Positions 16,277 through 25,153 of a stretch of DNA of 64,000 nucleotides are shown piece after piece. Below the pieces are notes generated by a model, which worked only from the letters and a program-made list of their open reading frames with translations, was not told where the DNA came from and did no database searches. Each line of letters opens with the position of its first letter. Position 1 is the first letter of the stretch. Source of the DNA: Candidatus Saccharimonadota bacterium (GTDB taxonomy: Bacteria; Patescibacteriota; Saccharimonadia; Saccharimonadales; UBA4665). Made by a program: the position numbers and the translations under genes. The stretch lies in the NCBI GenBank assembly GCA_027325485.1, contig DAIEFN010000002.1, forward strand, positions 19,395 to 83,394, given 5' to 3'.

Positions 16277-16621
16277 TTAGCTCGCGTAATCGCCGACTTC
16301 TGGTATTTCAGCAGTTTTAAGACGGCGCATCCGTCTTAGCGTGCTCTGGCTTAAACCGCCCCAAACTCCATAATCTACTTGGTTTTCTAGCGCATAGCGC
16401 AGGCAGTGCATGGTGACAAGACAATTCGCGCAGTGCTGTTGAACTTGCTCGGTAGATGCTCTATCTTCTCGGAAAAATAGATTTGCATCGACGTTACTGC
16501 AAGCCTTAAACTTCAGCCATTCGTAATCTGGCACCCTATGAAGAGTCATTGCTTCATACTTAAGTTCGACCAAACTCGCTTGGTCCATATCTTCCTGTTG
16601 ATAAGGTATATTTTCACTCAT
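16277..16621 (-). CDS. WhiB-family iron-sulfur transcription factor
   Basis: The four cluster ligands are C41, C64, C67 and C73 (Cys-x22-Cys-x2-Cys-x5-Cys), followed by the diagnostic turn GVWGG (85-89) and a basic DNA-binding tail (RRMRRLK). WhiB proteins carry an oxygen- and NO-sensitive [4Fe-4S] cluster and work with the sigma factor; they are regarded as nearly specific to Actinobacteria and their phages. It lies between the cytochrome b gene and an acidic-protein gene, all on the same strand with short gaps, so it could control respiratory or redox genes. 114 residues. Confidence 0.93.
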   Translation of the reverse strand: MSENIPYQQEDMDQASLVELKYEAMTLHRVPDYEWLKFKACSNVDANLFFREDRASTEQVQQHCANCLVTMHCLRYALENQVDYGVWGGLSQSTLRRMRRLKTAEIPEVGDYAS

Positions 16622-16645
16622 TCTTGCTAATATTGCCCAATTCTG

Positions 16646-17914
16646 TTAATAAATCTCCCCAGGCAGTATAACAAAACTTCGTAAAAGTACCAGCATGCCA
16701 ATAATTTGACTCATTCGTGACATAGCCCAGCCTGAATCATCGCCCCGGCTCATGAAGTGTTTTCGTTTCGCTTCTTTAGTGCCGTCGTGCTCTAAATCTG
16801 CGCTATTTAGCATTATTTCTAACTCTGGAAGGACTTGAATTAATAGTTTAAGGAAACGACGCGGCTCTATTTCTTCTTCATCTAGATCAAGGAGTTTTAT
16901 TAATGCTTCAGTAATCTCAATTAATTCGGCTTCTTCTAAGCTTTCTAGCGCATTAGCTAGATTTAACTCTTGCGCTTCAGGTTCTTTCTCGCTTAAGGAC
17001 ACCAGCGTTTCAAGTATAGTCAGTAGTTCCCTAACTTCGGTCTGCTTAATTGGCTCAAGCTCAGTAATAATAGTTGCCAGGGTTTGGGCAGCTTCGCTAA
17101 TGGGCGACTCAACTTCTTGAGTAACCGTTGCTAGGGGCTGTTCTAATTCGCTTTGCGTGAGTGGCATTGTTTCATCAGGCATTATTAAGTCATCAATATC
17201 GAGACTGATAATTTCAGCTATCTCGCTAGAGGGCAGCTCTAATTCAGAACTAAGCTCAACAAACTCTACTTCTTCAGTAGTTGTAGCTATAAAGTCTGTC
17301 TCAATAGCAACTTTAGGTGGTAAGTCGACTTGTGCTAGATCTAGCGAGGGCTCAGCTTTAATTGCTTCAAGCTTTGTGGGCTCAACTACTAAAGTCGGCT
17401 TTTGCTCTGTCTTAAGTTGAGGAGTGGGTGGTATCTCGCGCGCAATAATGACTTCTACTTCCTGAACTAGAGGAATAGTTTCTTTAGGGGGCGGGTCAGT
17501 ATGGGGCACTTCAGCTCGCGCTACAACTAATTTCTCTACTGGCGGCTCGACACTTAGCTTTAATGGTGCTTCTTGCCTAAGCAACTCAACTGGTTGGATT
17601 TTAACTGGCTCTATGACACTTGTGGCACTCTCAAGAGTAGGTAGTACTACCTCAGACAGGCGCTCACTTTTTGGCTCACTTAGTTTAGTGTCGTTAACAA
17701 TATCTTTAACGCTCGCCTCCGGCGCTGAGGTTTGAACTACAGACTCTACCTCTTCATTTTGTTTAAGGATTGAGTCATCACGCTCATAAATCTCAACGAA
17801 AACTGCAGCTTGCTCGAGCGTCATTCGACCTAAAAAAGGACAGCGCTGATAAGCGTCTAGTAACGACGTCGCCTGCTCGACCGTGCCATCGCTTAGGGTA
17901 TGTTCAAGCGACAT
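16646..17914 (-). CDS. Long acidic, mostly disordered protein with C-terminal hydrophobic helix
   Basis: 422 residues. The first 45 look like a small helical domain (TVEQATSLLDAYQRCPFLGRMTLEQAAVF is within it in part), residues 50-280 are rich in Pro, Glu, Val and Thr without structure signals, 290-380 are acidic amphipathic helices (ELLTILETL, EEAELIEITEAL), and residues about 398-418 form a hydrophobic segment. No family recognised. The build suggests a tail-anchored or scaffold protein. It sits directly upstream of whiB in the same direction. Confidence 0.6.
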   Translation of the reverse strand: MSLEHTLSDGTVEQATSLLDAYQRCPFLGRMTLEQAAVFVEIYERDDSILKQNEEVESVVQTSAPEASVKDIVNDTKLSEPKSERLSEVVLPTLESATSVIEPVKIQPVELLRQEAPLKLSVEPPVEKLVVARAEVPHTDPPPKETIPLVQEVEVIIAREIPPTPQLKTEQKPTLVVEPTKLEAIKAEPSLDLAQVDLPPKVAIETDFIATTTEEVEFVELSSELELPSSEIAEIISLDIDDLIMPDETMPLTQSELEQPLATVTQEVESPISEAAQTLATIITELEPIKQTEVRELLTILETLVSLSEKEPEAQELNLANALESLEEAELIEITEALIKLLDLDEEEIEPRRFLKLLIQVLPELEIMLNSADLEHDGTKEAKRKHFMSRGDDSGWAMSRMSQIIGMLVLLRSFVILPGEIY

Positions 17915-17933
17915 AAATCAGATATCGAGGCAC

Positions 17934-18224
17934 TTAAGCCTGGTCAGTTGGTTTATTGTGTCCCTCAATATGCTCTTTGACGAAGCCCCGTGTGTATTGC
18001 ATCATAACTTCATACTCATGACTTGTTGGATCGGTATGCTCCAGTTTTTCTAAGAAGGTAATTGTCTCGGGACCGCATAAGCCTAGGAAACCTTCCCAGG
18101 GCAGATCGCGATTTGGAATTGGTTTGCCAATTAAGTCTTCAAAGCCTAAGAACTTTAAGTAATGTGCGCCGTCAGCAAATTCTGGTGCTACCACTTTTTC
18201 GCCCACTTTTTCGATATCTGACAT
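17934..18224 (-). CDS. Small soluble hypothetical protein
   Basis: Ninety-six residues, acidic, no signal peptide, with one Cys (GLCGPE) and a helical C-terminal half. It lies 19 bp upstream of the acidic-protein gene and 42 bp downstream of the response-regulator gene, so the three may be one transcript. No family recognised. Confidence 0.55.
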   Translation of the reverse strand: MSDIEKVGEKVVAPEFADGAHYLKFLGFEDLIGKPIPNRDLPWEGFLGLCGPETITFLEKLEHTDPTSHEYEVMMQYTRGFVKEHIEGHNKPTDQA

Positions 18225-18266
18225 AGTGCTTTTATCTTAGCATATTTTAAGGGATTATTTAGGCGG

Positions 18267-18740
18267 CTAGGCACTATGATTGCCCAGAGGTATAGTCCCC
18301 TCATCTTGCTTTGTTTCAAGCACTACATCCTCTTTTTGGTCGGCTGGTTTTAGTATACTATCGACTAACTCATCAAGCTGGTTATTAGATAAATTGGCTT
18401 TGACAGCATAACCTTCAATGCCCATCTCGCGTAGTCCAGCGGGGGCATCAGATTCGTTCAGGTTCGAGATAATGTATACCGGAATATTACGACCCCAGTC
18501 AGTCTTGCGCATTGTCTCTAGGATTTGGTCTCCGGCAATTTTAGGCACCATTAAGTCAAGTAGCACAAGATCGGGCATTTCTTTCTGGATTAAGTTAAGC
18601 GCTGCGACCCCGTCATAGGCGGTTGTACATTGGTAGCCCAGCAACTCAAGGCGGGTCTTATAGATGTCAGCTAGGCTAACGTTATCTTCAACAATAACGA
18701 TTTTTTGAGAACGACCAAACTGGTTGCTTTGCGGGTCCAT
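18267..18740 (-). CDS. Stand-alone response-regulator receiver (CheY-like)
   Basis: A single receiver domain: acidic E18/D19, phospho-acceptor Asp62 in LVLLDLMVPK, Ser92 and Lys114 (YAVKAN). The last 25 residues are an acidic tail with no DNA-binding domain, so it acts by protein contact. No histidine kinase is encoded in the window. 157 residues. Confidence 0.9.
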   Translation of the reverse strand: MDPQSNQFGRSQKIVIVEDNVSLADIYKTRLELLGYQCTTAYDGVAALNLIQKEMPDLVLLDLMVPKIAGDQILETMRKTDWGRNIPVYIISNLNESDAPAGLREMGIEGYAVKANLSNNQLDELVDSILKPADQKEDVVLETKQDEGTIPLGNHSA

Positions 18741-18792
18741 AAAATCTACCCTCTATTCTAAACATAACCTCTTTATCGCGCAAAGCTAATAT

Positions 18793-19434
18793 TTATGATA
18801 AATGGGCTTTATCTTTAAGCCGCGGTTTAATTACCCTGCGGTAGACCATACGTCCAATGATTAGTAGAACGACACCTAACGAGAAGTAAAGTTCGGCTTT
18901 TAGGAAGGCACTGATGTGACTGCCGCCATAATAGCCAATTAGTGACCAGAAACCGACCCAAAGGGCCGCACCAATCATATTAAAGGTTATAAACTTCGGC
19001 CAGCGCATCTCGCTGATGCCAGCAATGATGCCGTTTAACTGTCTTAGGCCGTCAATGAAGCGGGCCGCCGCTACGATTTTGCCACCGTGACGGTTGAAAT
19101 AGTGCTCTGCTTTGTCAAGGCGCTCTTTACTTAGACGCACGTAACGTCCCCAGCGTTCAACCAGTGGACGACCACCGTAATCGCCTATTAAGAAACCGAC
19201 GTTATCCCCTAGCACGGCTGCAGCAAAACCAACAATAATTACCAGGAAGATATTAAGCTGCCCAAGGCCGGCATAAAAGGCTGAGGCAATTAACACCGTT
19301 TCGCCCGGCACGAGGATGCCGAAGTCTTCAAGGAACAATAGGCCAGCCAGGGCGAAATAGCCGTAATGGTCAATGGTTGGGGCCAAAGACTGAATAATGG
19401 TTGGGATTTGCTGGGCGTGGTGAGCTTGAATCAT
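18793..19434 (-). CDS. DedA-family membrane protein
   Basis: Typical DedA/SNARE-associated protein: LEDFGILVPGETVLIASAF near the N-terminus, FLIGDYGGRPLVERWGRY, and GGKIVAAARFIDGLRQLNGIIAGISEM with the conserved Arg residues, plus four to five hydrophobic helices. DedA proteins flip phospholipid or undecaprenyl phosphate carriers back across the membrane. 213 residues. Confidence 0.92.
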   Translation of the reverse strand: MIQAHHAQQIPTIIQSLAPTIDHYGYFALAGLLFLEDFGILVPGETVLIASAFYAGLGQLNIFLVIIVGFAAAVLGDNVGFLIGDYGGRPLVERWGRYVRLSKERLDKAEHYFNRHGGKIVAAARFIDGLRQLNGIIAGISEMRWPKFITFNMIGAALWVGFWSLIGYYGGSHISAFLKAELYFSLGVVLLIIGRMVYRRVIKPRLKDKAHLS

Positions 19435-19464
19435 ACTTCTCTACCTATTTTAGCAGGGGCCTTA

Positions 19465-20505
19465 TTAGGGAACATTGACTAAATCGGTCATGGCGGTTGC
19501 GTTTTGATCATTCGCCGTCAGCGGTTTTAAACCCCAGAGAGTTTCAATGGTTTTTAGCAGTGAGTAGTGGTTATAGCTGACACTTGAGCGCGCCCCGGCC
19601 CTAGCATCAGAGCCAGCAAAGATTGCTCCCACGATATTATTTGACAGATTGCCCTCATCCCAGGTAATCATGAGCAACGAGTTGGTCGTTTTAAAAGCTG
19701 GGGAATTAAGAATCAGGGGTACGTTAGTAGCAAGCCAGCTGTCGCCGGAACTAATCGGACAGCTATGCATGTCATTACAAAGATTGGGCGTAATGAAAGC
19801 GAAATTTGGGGTGGTGGCGTTTGAGCTTAGATCGGTTGCGAGATTGCTATAGGGTACAACATGAGCCTGGCAACGGGCTGGGTTATTAATGATGTCACTG
19901 TAGTAGAGGAAGGGCACGTGCTTCGTAGCGTAAAGCGAACCATAATTTAAGCTATAGCAAGGAGAAGGCATGCTCTCAGCATACTGTTTCCAACTCCTGC
20001 CGCTTGCTTCAATCTCATCGGCAATGTTTGGTACCGAGACAATACAGCCGGCACTTGGCGGGTTACAGTCAGTAGTAATGCCGTCAGTCGAAGCGCTAGT
20101 TAGTGCTATATAGTTTGGTAGGCTAGGATGCGTTACGGCACTGTAATTCGTCGCCAGTGCTGCAGTATTCATTAGACTGTTCAAATACGGCGCACTCGTT
20201 GATCCAATGATGTAGGACAATGGTTGGTTCTCTAAGATAATCAGGAAAATGTGACTTGGTTGCTTGAAGCTTAGACTGGGCGTCGGCTTCGATTTAACCT
20301 GATTTAACTGTTGGCTTGCGGCGCTATTTTTAGGGGCGCTCACTTTAGGGCTTAACACATTTGCTGGTGAATAAATTGAGGCAACTTCATAGCTCAGTGC
20401 GACAATTAATGCGATTAGAATTAAAGCCATGCCAAAATGCCTTTTCTTGAACCTTCGATAAGGAGTACCTGGCTGGCTATGATTGTTTAAAACTGTTTGG
20501 GACAT
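19465..20505 (-). CDS. Secreted phosphoesterase (acid phosphatase AcpA/phospholipase C superfamily)
   Basis: An N-terminal anchor (about 24-44) and a Pro/Ser/Lys linker precede a phosphoesterase domain of the alkaline-phosphatase superfamily: LENQPLSYIIGS with the metal-binding Glu-Asn, the nucleophile region THPSLPNYIALTS, CNDMHSC, and the C-terminal ITWDEG and YNHYSLLKTIE metal-site motifs. Likely hydrolyses phosphate esters or phospholipids outside the cell, scavenging phosphate or attacking lipids. 346 residues. Confidence 0.87.
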   Translation of the reverse strand: MSQTVLNNHSQPGTPYRRFKKRHFGMALILIALIVALSYEVASIYSPANVLSPKVSAPKNSAASQQLNQVKSKPTPSLSFKQPSHIFLIILENQPLSYIIGSTSAPYLNSLMNTAALATNYSAVTHPSLPNYIALTSASTDGITTDCNPPSAGCIVSVPNIADEIEASGRSWKQYAESMPSPCYSLNYGSLYATKHVPFLYYSDIINNPARCQAHVVPYSNLATDLSSNATTPNFAFITPNLCNDMHSCPISSGDSWLATNVPLILNSPAFKTTNSLLMITWDEGNLSNNIVGAIFAGSDARAGARSSVSYNHYSLLKTIETLWGLKPLTANDQNATAMTDLVNVP

Positions 20506-20534
20506 AAGCGCTTTTTATCTCCCCCGCTTTAAGC

Positions 20535-21296
20535 TTAGCTTTTCTTTACTAATAAAAAGATACTTGGCCCAAAATTAAGATGACTTAGTGGACGCTGGGC
20601 AGCGCGTTCAAATGCAATCATCGCACTTTGAGGCAAATGATCCTTAAATACTTTGTGGCGCAGATTAGAAACTGACAACTTATCAATCACGTTTAAGTTG
20701 ACTTGTTTTAGTTGGCGCTCGATAGTCTTTGGGTTGTGGTTAACGAAAGGGGTATCGTCTTCCTTGCCGTTAGCGTGCACGCCAACTGGCACTGGCTCTT
20801 TAGGTACAGCTTTAAGCTGCTTTAAGTAGCGCAGTCGGTTAATAAAGTGGGCTTCGCTGGCAATTTCAATGATCGCTTCACCGCCTGGCTTAAGAGAACG
20901 GGCGATTTCTGTAAATACCGGGTTTGGATCGGGCAAATGGTGCGATACCCGAATCATTACCAATAAGTCGAGCGAGTTATCTGCGGCTGGGACATTATCT
21001 TTCTTGTCTTGACGGAGGAATTCGACTCGCTTCGAGTCTAACTTTTCTTTCGCAATCTCAAGCTGCTTAATGGATGGGTCAACTAGGATAACTTTGTCGG
21101 CGTGATCAAGTAAGATTGGCGTAATCCGACCGTAGCCACCGCCGTAGTCCATCGCTACTTTATAGTTTCGCTTATTAAGTAGTTTATTGAAGGCGACTAC
21201 CTCTGCGTTATGTTCATAGTCACGACCAACCCAGAAATCACGGTAGTCATGATTAGCGTCGTCATAAAAATCAATCTTGTTCGTATTTTTACTCAT
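20535..21296 (-). CDS. Class I SAM-dependent methyltransferase
   Basis: Motif I is VAMDYGGGYGRITP (47-60), the acidic end of strand 2 is VILVDPS, and LDLLVMIRVSHHLPDP resembles the post-I motif of UbiE/Methyltransf_11 enzymes. Substrate cannot be told. It lies 90 bp downstream of the flavin reductase gene. 253 residues. Confidence 0.85.
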   Translation of the reverse strand: MSKNTNKIDFYDDANHDYRDFWVGRDYEHNAEVVAFNKLLNKRNYKVAMDYGGGYGRITPILLDHADKVILVDPSIKQLEIAKEKLDSKRVEFLRQDKKDNVPAADNSLDLLVMIRVSHHLPDPNPVFTEIARSLKPGGEAIIEIASEAHFINRLRYLKQLKAVPKEPVPVGVHANGKEDDTPFVNHNPKTIERQLKQVNLNVIDKLSVSNLRHKVFKDHLPQSAMIAFERAAQRPLSHLNFGPSIFLLVKKS

Positions 21297-21384
21297 AATG
21301 TCGTTTTATAACTTTGTAATTTAAAACCGACTACCCTTGGAAGCGCCGGTTATTTTAGTTAGTATTTTTAGCTGATACGACTAA

Positions 21385-22908
21385 TCAGGCGTAGCCGGAG
21401 AAGAAGTCAACTTTTATGTTAGCATGACTTAGACCAATCTTCTCAAAGGAGCCGCGCAAGTCTTCAATTAAATTGGGTGGACCAGACACATAGACCATAC
21501 GCTCATTTAGATCTGGCACAAGGTGAGCAATGGTATGGGCATTGAGCCGACTGTTAATAACGTTCTTGAGCCCGCCACTGGCGGCCTTACTCGATATGAC
21601 GTAGTAAATGCGGACATTGAGCACTGCCGCTGCTTTGTCTAGAACATCACGGTAAGCAATATATTCAACTGATGAAACGGCATAAAACAAAACAATATTG
21701 CGCGCTTCGTGCTTATCAATTAAATACTTCAGCATGCTTCTAAAGGGGGTGATGCCAATACCGCCGGCAATAAAGACTAGTTTACGTTTTGGGTCACGTG
21801 GCAAAGTGAAATCACCACTTAGTTGGGCGGCGACAATTGTGTCGCCTCGCTCGCTATCGGCCATTGCTTCCTTATAGCTACTGCCCTCCTTGTAAAAACG
21901 CACGCCGACACTTAAATCCGGCTCAGTTGGGGAAGACGCAAGCGTAAAGTAACGCCGTGAGCCACGGCTATCCGTTTTTGTGTGCGGCAAGGTAAATTCC
22001 ATGTATTGTCCTGGCAGGTATTTCAGTGGCTTTTCGGGCGCATAGACGAATTCAGCAATGTCTTTGGCAATTAAGCGTTTTTTAACTAGGACTGGGAATA
22101 GTTTGACCTTACTGCTGACGATGAACGCAAAGATGTTACCAATTAGCAACGCTGCTTCCGGAGTTGAGTAAATATGGCCAATGTGGAACTGAGGCGCTAA
22201 GACGACACCGACAATCGCTGCATAGATAAAACTTTTGCTTTTCCCGTCCGGCGAACTATATGGTTCCGTTAGCATCACAAAGCCAAGGAATAAGACGGCA
22301 GAATTAAGCAACATGTTCTTAAGATCAGTTCCGAGATGCGATCCTAGGTAGAGTGAAAAGGCAGCCGTTGTTACGGTGGTGGCAGCAAGATAGGTCGTAA
22401 ACATTGCACCTCGACTTAGCTTGCGAATTAGCATCAAGCCGCCAATGAGCACAAAAGGCATCATTGGAGCAGTCGCCACCCACCAACTAGCTGTCTGGTG
22501 CGGGCCGAATGCCGTTAAGAAGACGGCGACGGCTGCAGGGTTGAAAATATGTTTGTTCTTGTAACTTAGTAGATACTTTGAGCCCATAGCCAGGCCAGAA
22601 GCGGCGAGCAAGAATAACAGGCCAGTACCGGTTGGATCCGGTGGAATGATTAAGGCTAAGATTAGTCCGGTAATGATTGATGACTCAGGATTAATTGGCG
22701 CATTAAAGATTGAGGCCAGCAATTTATTGATCAGGTAGTTAGCTGCGACTAAAATGACGGCCGAAATGGCAATATTAATCGCCGAGAGATGCATGACACC
22801 ACTGGCACTTAAGACAATGGCGGCAATCAGTAAACCAACCAGGTAATACAGAATTAGACGGTACATTGTTACTCGATTCACGAGCCGGTCAAGCATTTTA
22901 AGCCACAT
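21385..22908 (-). CDS. NqrB/RnfD-like membrane domain fused to a ferredoxin-reductase-type flavoprotein domain
   Basis: The first 280 residues hold about nine helices with NqrB/RnfD features (INPESSIITGLILALIIPP, KHIFNPAAVAVFL, TEPYSSPDG). The rest is an FAD/NAD(P)H module: RRYFTLASSP for FAD, GGIGITPFRSM for NAD(P)H, and YVSGPPNLI before a final DFFSGY. Such fusions carry electrons from cytosolic NAD(P)H across the membrane to flavinylated proteins. The frame is open to 23067, but the ATG at 22908 lies in the end of the ApbE gene (11-bp overlap, coupled translation) and is the likely start; 22896 is also possible. 507 residues. Confidence 0.85.
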   Translation of the reverse strand: MWLKMLDRLVNRVTMYRLILYYLVGLLIAAIVLSASGVMHLSAINIAISAVILVAANYLINKLLASIFNAPINPESSIITGLILALIIPPDPTGTGLLFLLAASGLAMGSKYLLSYKNKHIFNPAAVAVFLTAFGPHQTASWWVATAPMMPFVLIGGLMLIRKLSRGAMFTTYLAATTVTTAAFSLYLGSHLGTDLKNMLLNSAVLFLGFVMLTEPYSSPDGKSKSFIYAAIVGVVLAPQFHIGHIYSTPEAALLIGNIFAFIVSSKVKLFPVLVKKRLIAKDIAEFVYAPEKPLKYLPGQYMEFTLPHTKTDSRGSRRYFTLASSPTEPDLSVGVRFYKEGSSYKEAMADSERGDTIVAAQLSGDFTLPRDPKRKLVFIAGGIGITPFRSMLKYLIDKHEARNIVLFYAVSSVEYIAYRDVLDKAAAVLNVRIYYVISSKAASGGLKNVINSRLNAHTIAHLVPDLNERMVYVSGPPNLIEDLRGSFEKIGLSHANIKVDFFSGYA

Positions 22909-23635
22909 AACGATTAAACCCTTTCGTAAAAGTTGCTTGCCCTGCCTGATTAATCTGGTAGGCCTCAAAACCAGGCAAGCTAGCGATAAAGTTAATGCCA
23001 CGTTCTCCCATGGCGTAGGCGGCGGTTGCAAAGCGGTCGGCTTCAAAGATGTTCGGTCCAATAACACTTAAGCTCACCAGTTGCGCGGGGGCAGCAAAAT
23101 TATTAACTGGGTCATAGATGTGCTCTCCGCGAATGTAGGTACCACTAGTCGCAATGGCCTGTCCATTTAGTTTAATGGTCTTAACGATTTGATTAAGCTC
23201 AAACGGGCTCCGGATACCAACGGCCCACGCTTCATGGTGTTCATTTAAGCCAGCGGTTTGGATGTCGCCGCCAGCCTCGATATAGAAATCGCTGTAGCCA
23301 GCACTTTTTAATAACTTTGCGGCGTTATCGATGGCCCAACCCTTAACTAAGCCTGAGGGATCGAGCGTACCATCCGCTCGTTTAATGTCAAAGAAGCCGC
23401 CACTTAGCTGCTTGGTTTGCTCGCAAAGCTTCATCACTTCGTGCATTGGCTCAGACCAGAGCGTTTTAGCAAGGCCATCATTAACCTTAGCTAGTTCACT
23501 TGTTGGCTTATACGGACTAAAACGCTCGTCTACTTCTTTAAAGTAATTAAAGACTGGCGACAGTGCACTTCTGTCTTGCTTACCGACTAGCTCTACCGTA
23601 ATCGGCATTCCCATGATAATTTTGGTTTGTTTCAC
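22898..23635 (-). CDS. apbE: ApbE-type FMN transferase
   Basis: Attaches FMN from FAD covalently to Thr or Ser of target proteins. Family motifs seen: DERFSPYKPTSEL, DPSGLVKGWAI, IEAGGDIQ, ATSGTYIRG, IYDPVN and EADRFATAAYAMG. No signal peptide, and 245 residues is short for the family, close to cytosolic or short Gram-positive forms. It lies 13 bp downstream of the FMN-binding protein gene and overlaps the electron-transfer gene by 11 bp, so the three are an operon and its target is almost surely the neighbour. Confidence 0.9.
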   Translation of the reverse strand: MKQTKIIMGMPITVELVGKQDRSALSPVFNYFKEVDERFSPYKPTSELAKVNDGLAKTLWSEPMHEVMKLCEQTKQLSGGFFDIKRADGTLDPSGLVKGWAIDNAAKLLKSAGYSDFYIEAGGDIQTAGLNEHHEAWAVGIRSPFELNQIVKTIKLNGQAIATSGTYIRGEHIYDPVNNFAAPAQLVSLSVIGPNIFEADRFATAAYAMGERGINFIASLPGFEAYQINQAGQATFTKGFNRYVA

Positions 23636-23648
23636 TTTTAGTTTAGCT

Positions 23649-24167
23649 TTAAGCCTTGTTTAAAGCGGTTTGTAAAGACTGAATGAAGGCTTGAGAGGTG
23701 AAGGTAGCACCGGATATAATTTGAACGTTTGCGTTCTGGGATTGAACTGTTTCCTGTTGCAGGTATGGCATTGCCTGTTGGTTGATATACACCGATGTCG
23801 AGTGAGAGTTTGGGTACTGCAGAAACTTAACGTTTGTAATCTTGCCACTACTAACCGTAACCGCAACTTGAACGTTGCCATAGTAAGCGTCTTCACTATT
23901 ACCAGTGTAGGTGCCGTCGCGGTAGCCAGAAGTGGTGCTTGCGGAAGGGCTGCTTGTAGCAGCGTTGCTGCTGCTTGAGGTATTACTCGTAGATGCGGAC
24001 GTATTCGCAGCAGAGCTTAAGCTAGCCCCGTTTGAATTAGAACTACTGCCCTGATTCCCGCTAACGAGGGAAGATGGCTTTGCTAATTGCGGCTGTTGAT
24101 GTCTAATGCCGAGCGAGTAAAGTACGTAGATACCTAATACGCCCAGTCCAATGTATGCTTTCTTCAT
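23649..24167 (-). CDS. Anchored FMN-binding-domain protein, flavinylated electron carrier
   Basis: A helix at residues 3-20 anchors it, a Ser/Asn/Thr-rich linker runs from about 30 to 80, and an FMN-binding domain follows (YRDGTYTG ... YGNVQVAVTV ... SGKITNVKF). The flavinylation motif is SGATFTS (152-158), Thr155 being the expected attachment site. It should sit outside the membrane and receive electrons from the fusion protein of the same operon. 172 residues. No second FMN domain is seen. Confidence 0.9.
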   Translation of the reverse strand: MKKAYIGLGVLGIYVLYSLGIRHQQPQLAKPSSLVSGNQGSSSNSNGASLSSAANTSASTSNTSSSSNAATSSPSASTTSGYRDGTYTGNSEDAYYGNVQVAVTVSSGKITNVKFLQYPNSHSTSVYINQQAMPYLQQETVQSQNANVQIISGATFTSQAFIQSLQTALNKA

Positions 24168-24260
24168 ATGTGTCCAATAGATAATGCCAGTAGTGGCTGT
24201 AGTTTAGCTGATACGCATCGCCCTAAGTTGTGATAGTATCGAATACGTAATTAGGAACAT

Positions 24261-25148
24261 ATGCCTAGAATCACAAAAGCCGTTATTGCAGCGGCCGGAT
24301 ATGGTACCCGTTTCTTGCCTCAAACAAAGGCAATGCCTAAAGAGATGCTACCCCTTGTCGATAAGCCGATTATTCAATATGTAGTTGAGGAATTAGTCAG
24401 TGTCGGGATTGAAGATATTGTTATTGTCACTGGACAAAATAAACGTAGCATTGAGGATCACTTCGACAAACCAAGTGAAGACTTAATCCAGAACATTAAA
24501 AACGGTGGCCCGAGCAAGAGTAAGTTGCTTGATATGGTGACGGATATAGGCAATCTCGCAAACTTCATTTACGTGCGTCAGAAAGGACCTTACGGCAACG
24601 GCACGCCTCTGCTTAACAGCGAACACTTAATTGCTGATGAGCCGTTCATCTTTACCTGGAGTGATGATTTTATCCGCGCTAACCCACCCCGTTTTCAACA
24701 AATGATTGATGTCTACGAACGCTATAAATGCCCCGTTTTAAGTGTTGTACCAGTCAGTAGTGACGCGGATTATGACAAATACGGTTTTGCGGGCGGTAGC
24801 CAAATTGCTGAAGGCATTATTGATGTCAAAAGTATTATAGAAAAGCCAGGACGTGCGGCTGCCCCGAGTAATCTGGCAACTGTCAGCGGTTTTGTTTTAA
24901 CACCGGATATTTTCAAGTACTTAAGGAAGGCTCAGGCTAATCTTAAGCCTGGCGCTGAACTATATAGTAACGAGGCCCTCAAGCTAATGCTAGCCGATCA
25001 TTTAAGAATTGTGGCCTGCGAAATTAAAAACGGCCGTTACTTTGATGCCGGTAATAAATTAGACTACATCAAAGCAGTAATTGAATTTGCGCTCGATCAA
25101 GAAGATTTGCACGAACCGCTGCTAAGTTTTATTAAATCAATTAGCTAG
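24261..25148 (+). CDS. galU: UTP-glucose-1-phosphate uridylyltransferase
   Basis: Makes UDP-glucose from UTP and glucose 1-phosphate. The N-terminal nucleotide-binding AAGYGTRFLPQTKAMPKEML, the VDKPIIQYVVEE block and the C-terminal SNEALKLML and GRYFDAGNKLDYIKA are all those of GalU. 295 residues, the usual length. AGGA lies 5 nt before the ATG. It supplies sugar nucleotide for cell-surface glycans, in line with the glycosyltransferase genes nearby. Confidence 0.94.
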   Translation: MPRITKAVIAAAGYGTRFLPQTKAMPKEMLPLVDKPIIQYVVEELVSVGIEDIVIVTGQNKRSIEDHFDKPSEDLIQNIKNGGPSKSKLLDMVTDIGNLANFIYVRQKGPYGNGTPLLNSEHLIADEPFIFTWSDDFIRANPPRFQQMIDVYERYKCPVLSVVPVSSDADYDKYGFAGGSQIAEGIIDVKSIIEKPGRAAAPSNLATVSGFVLTPDIFKYLRKAQANLKPGAELYSNEALKLMLADHLRIVACEIKNGRYFDAGNKLDYIKAVIEFALDQEDLHEPLLSFIKSIS

Positions 25149-25153
25149 GATAC

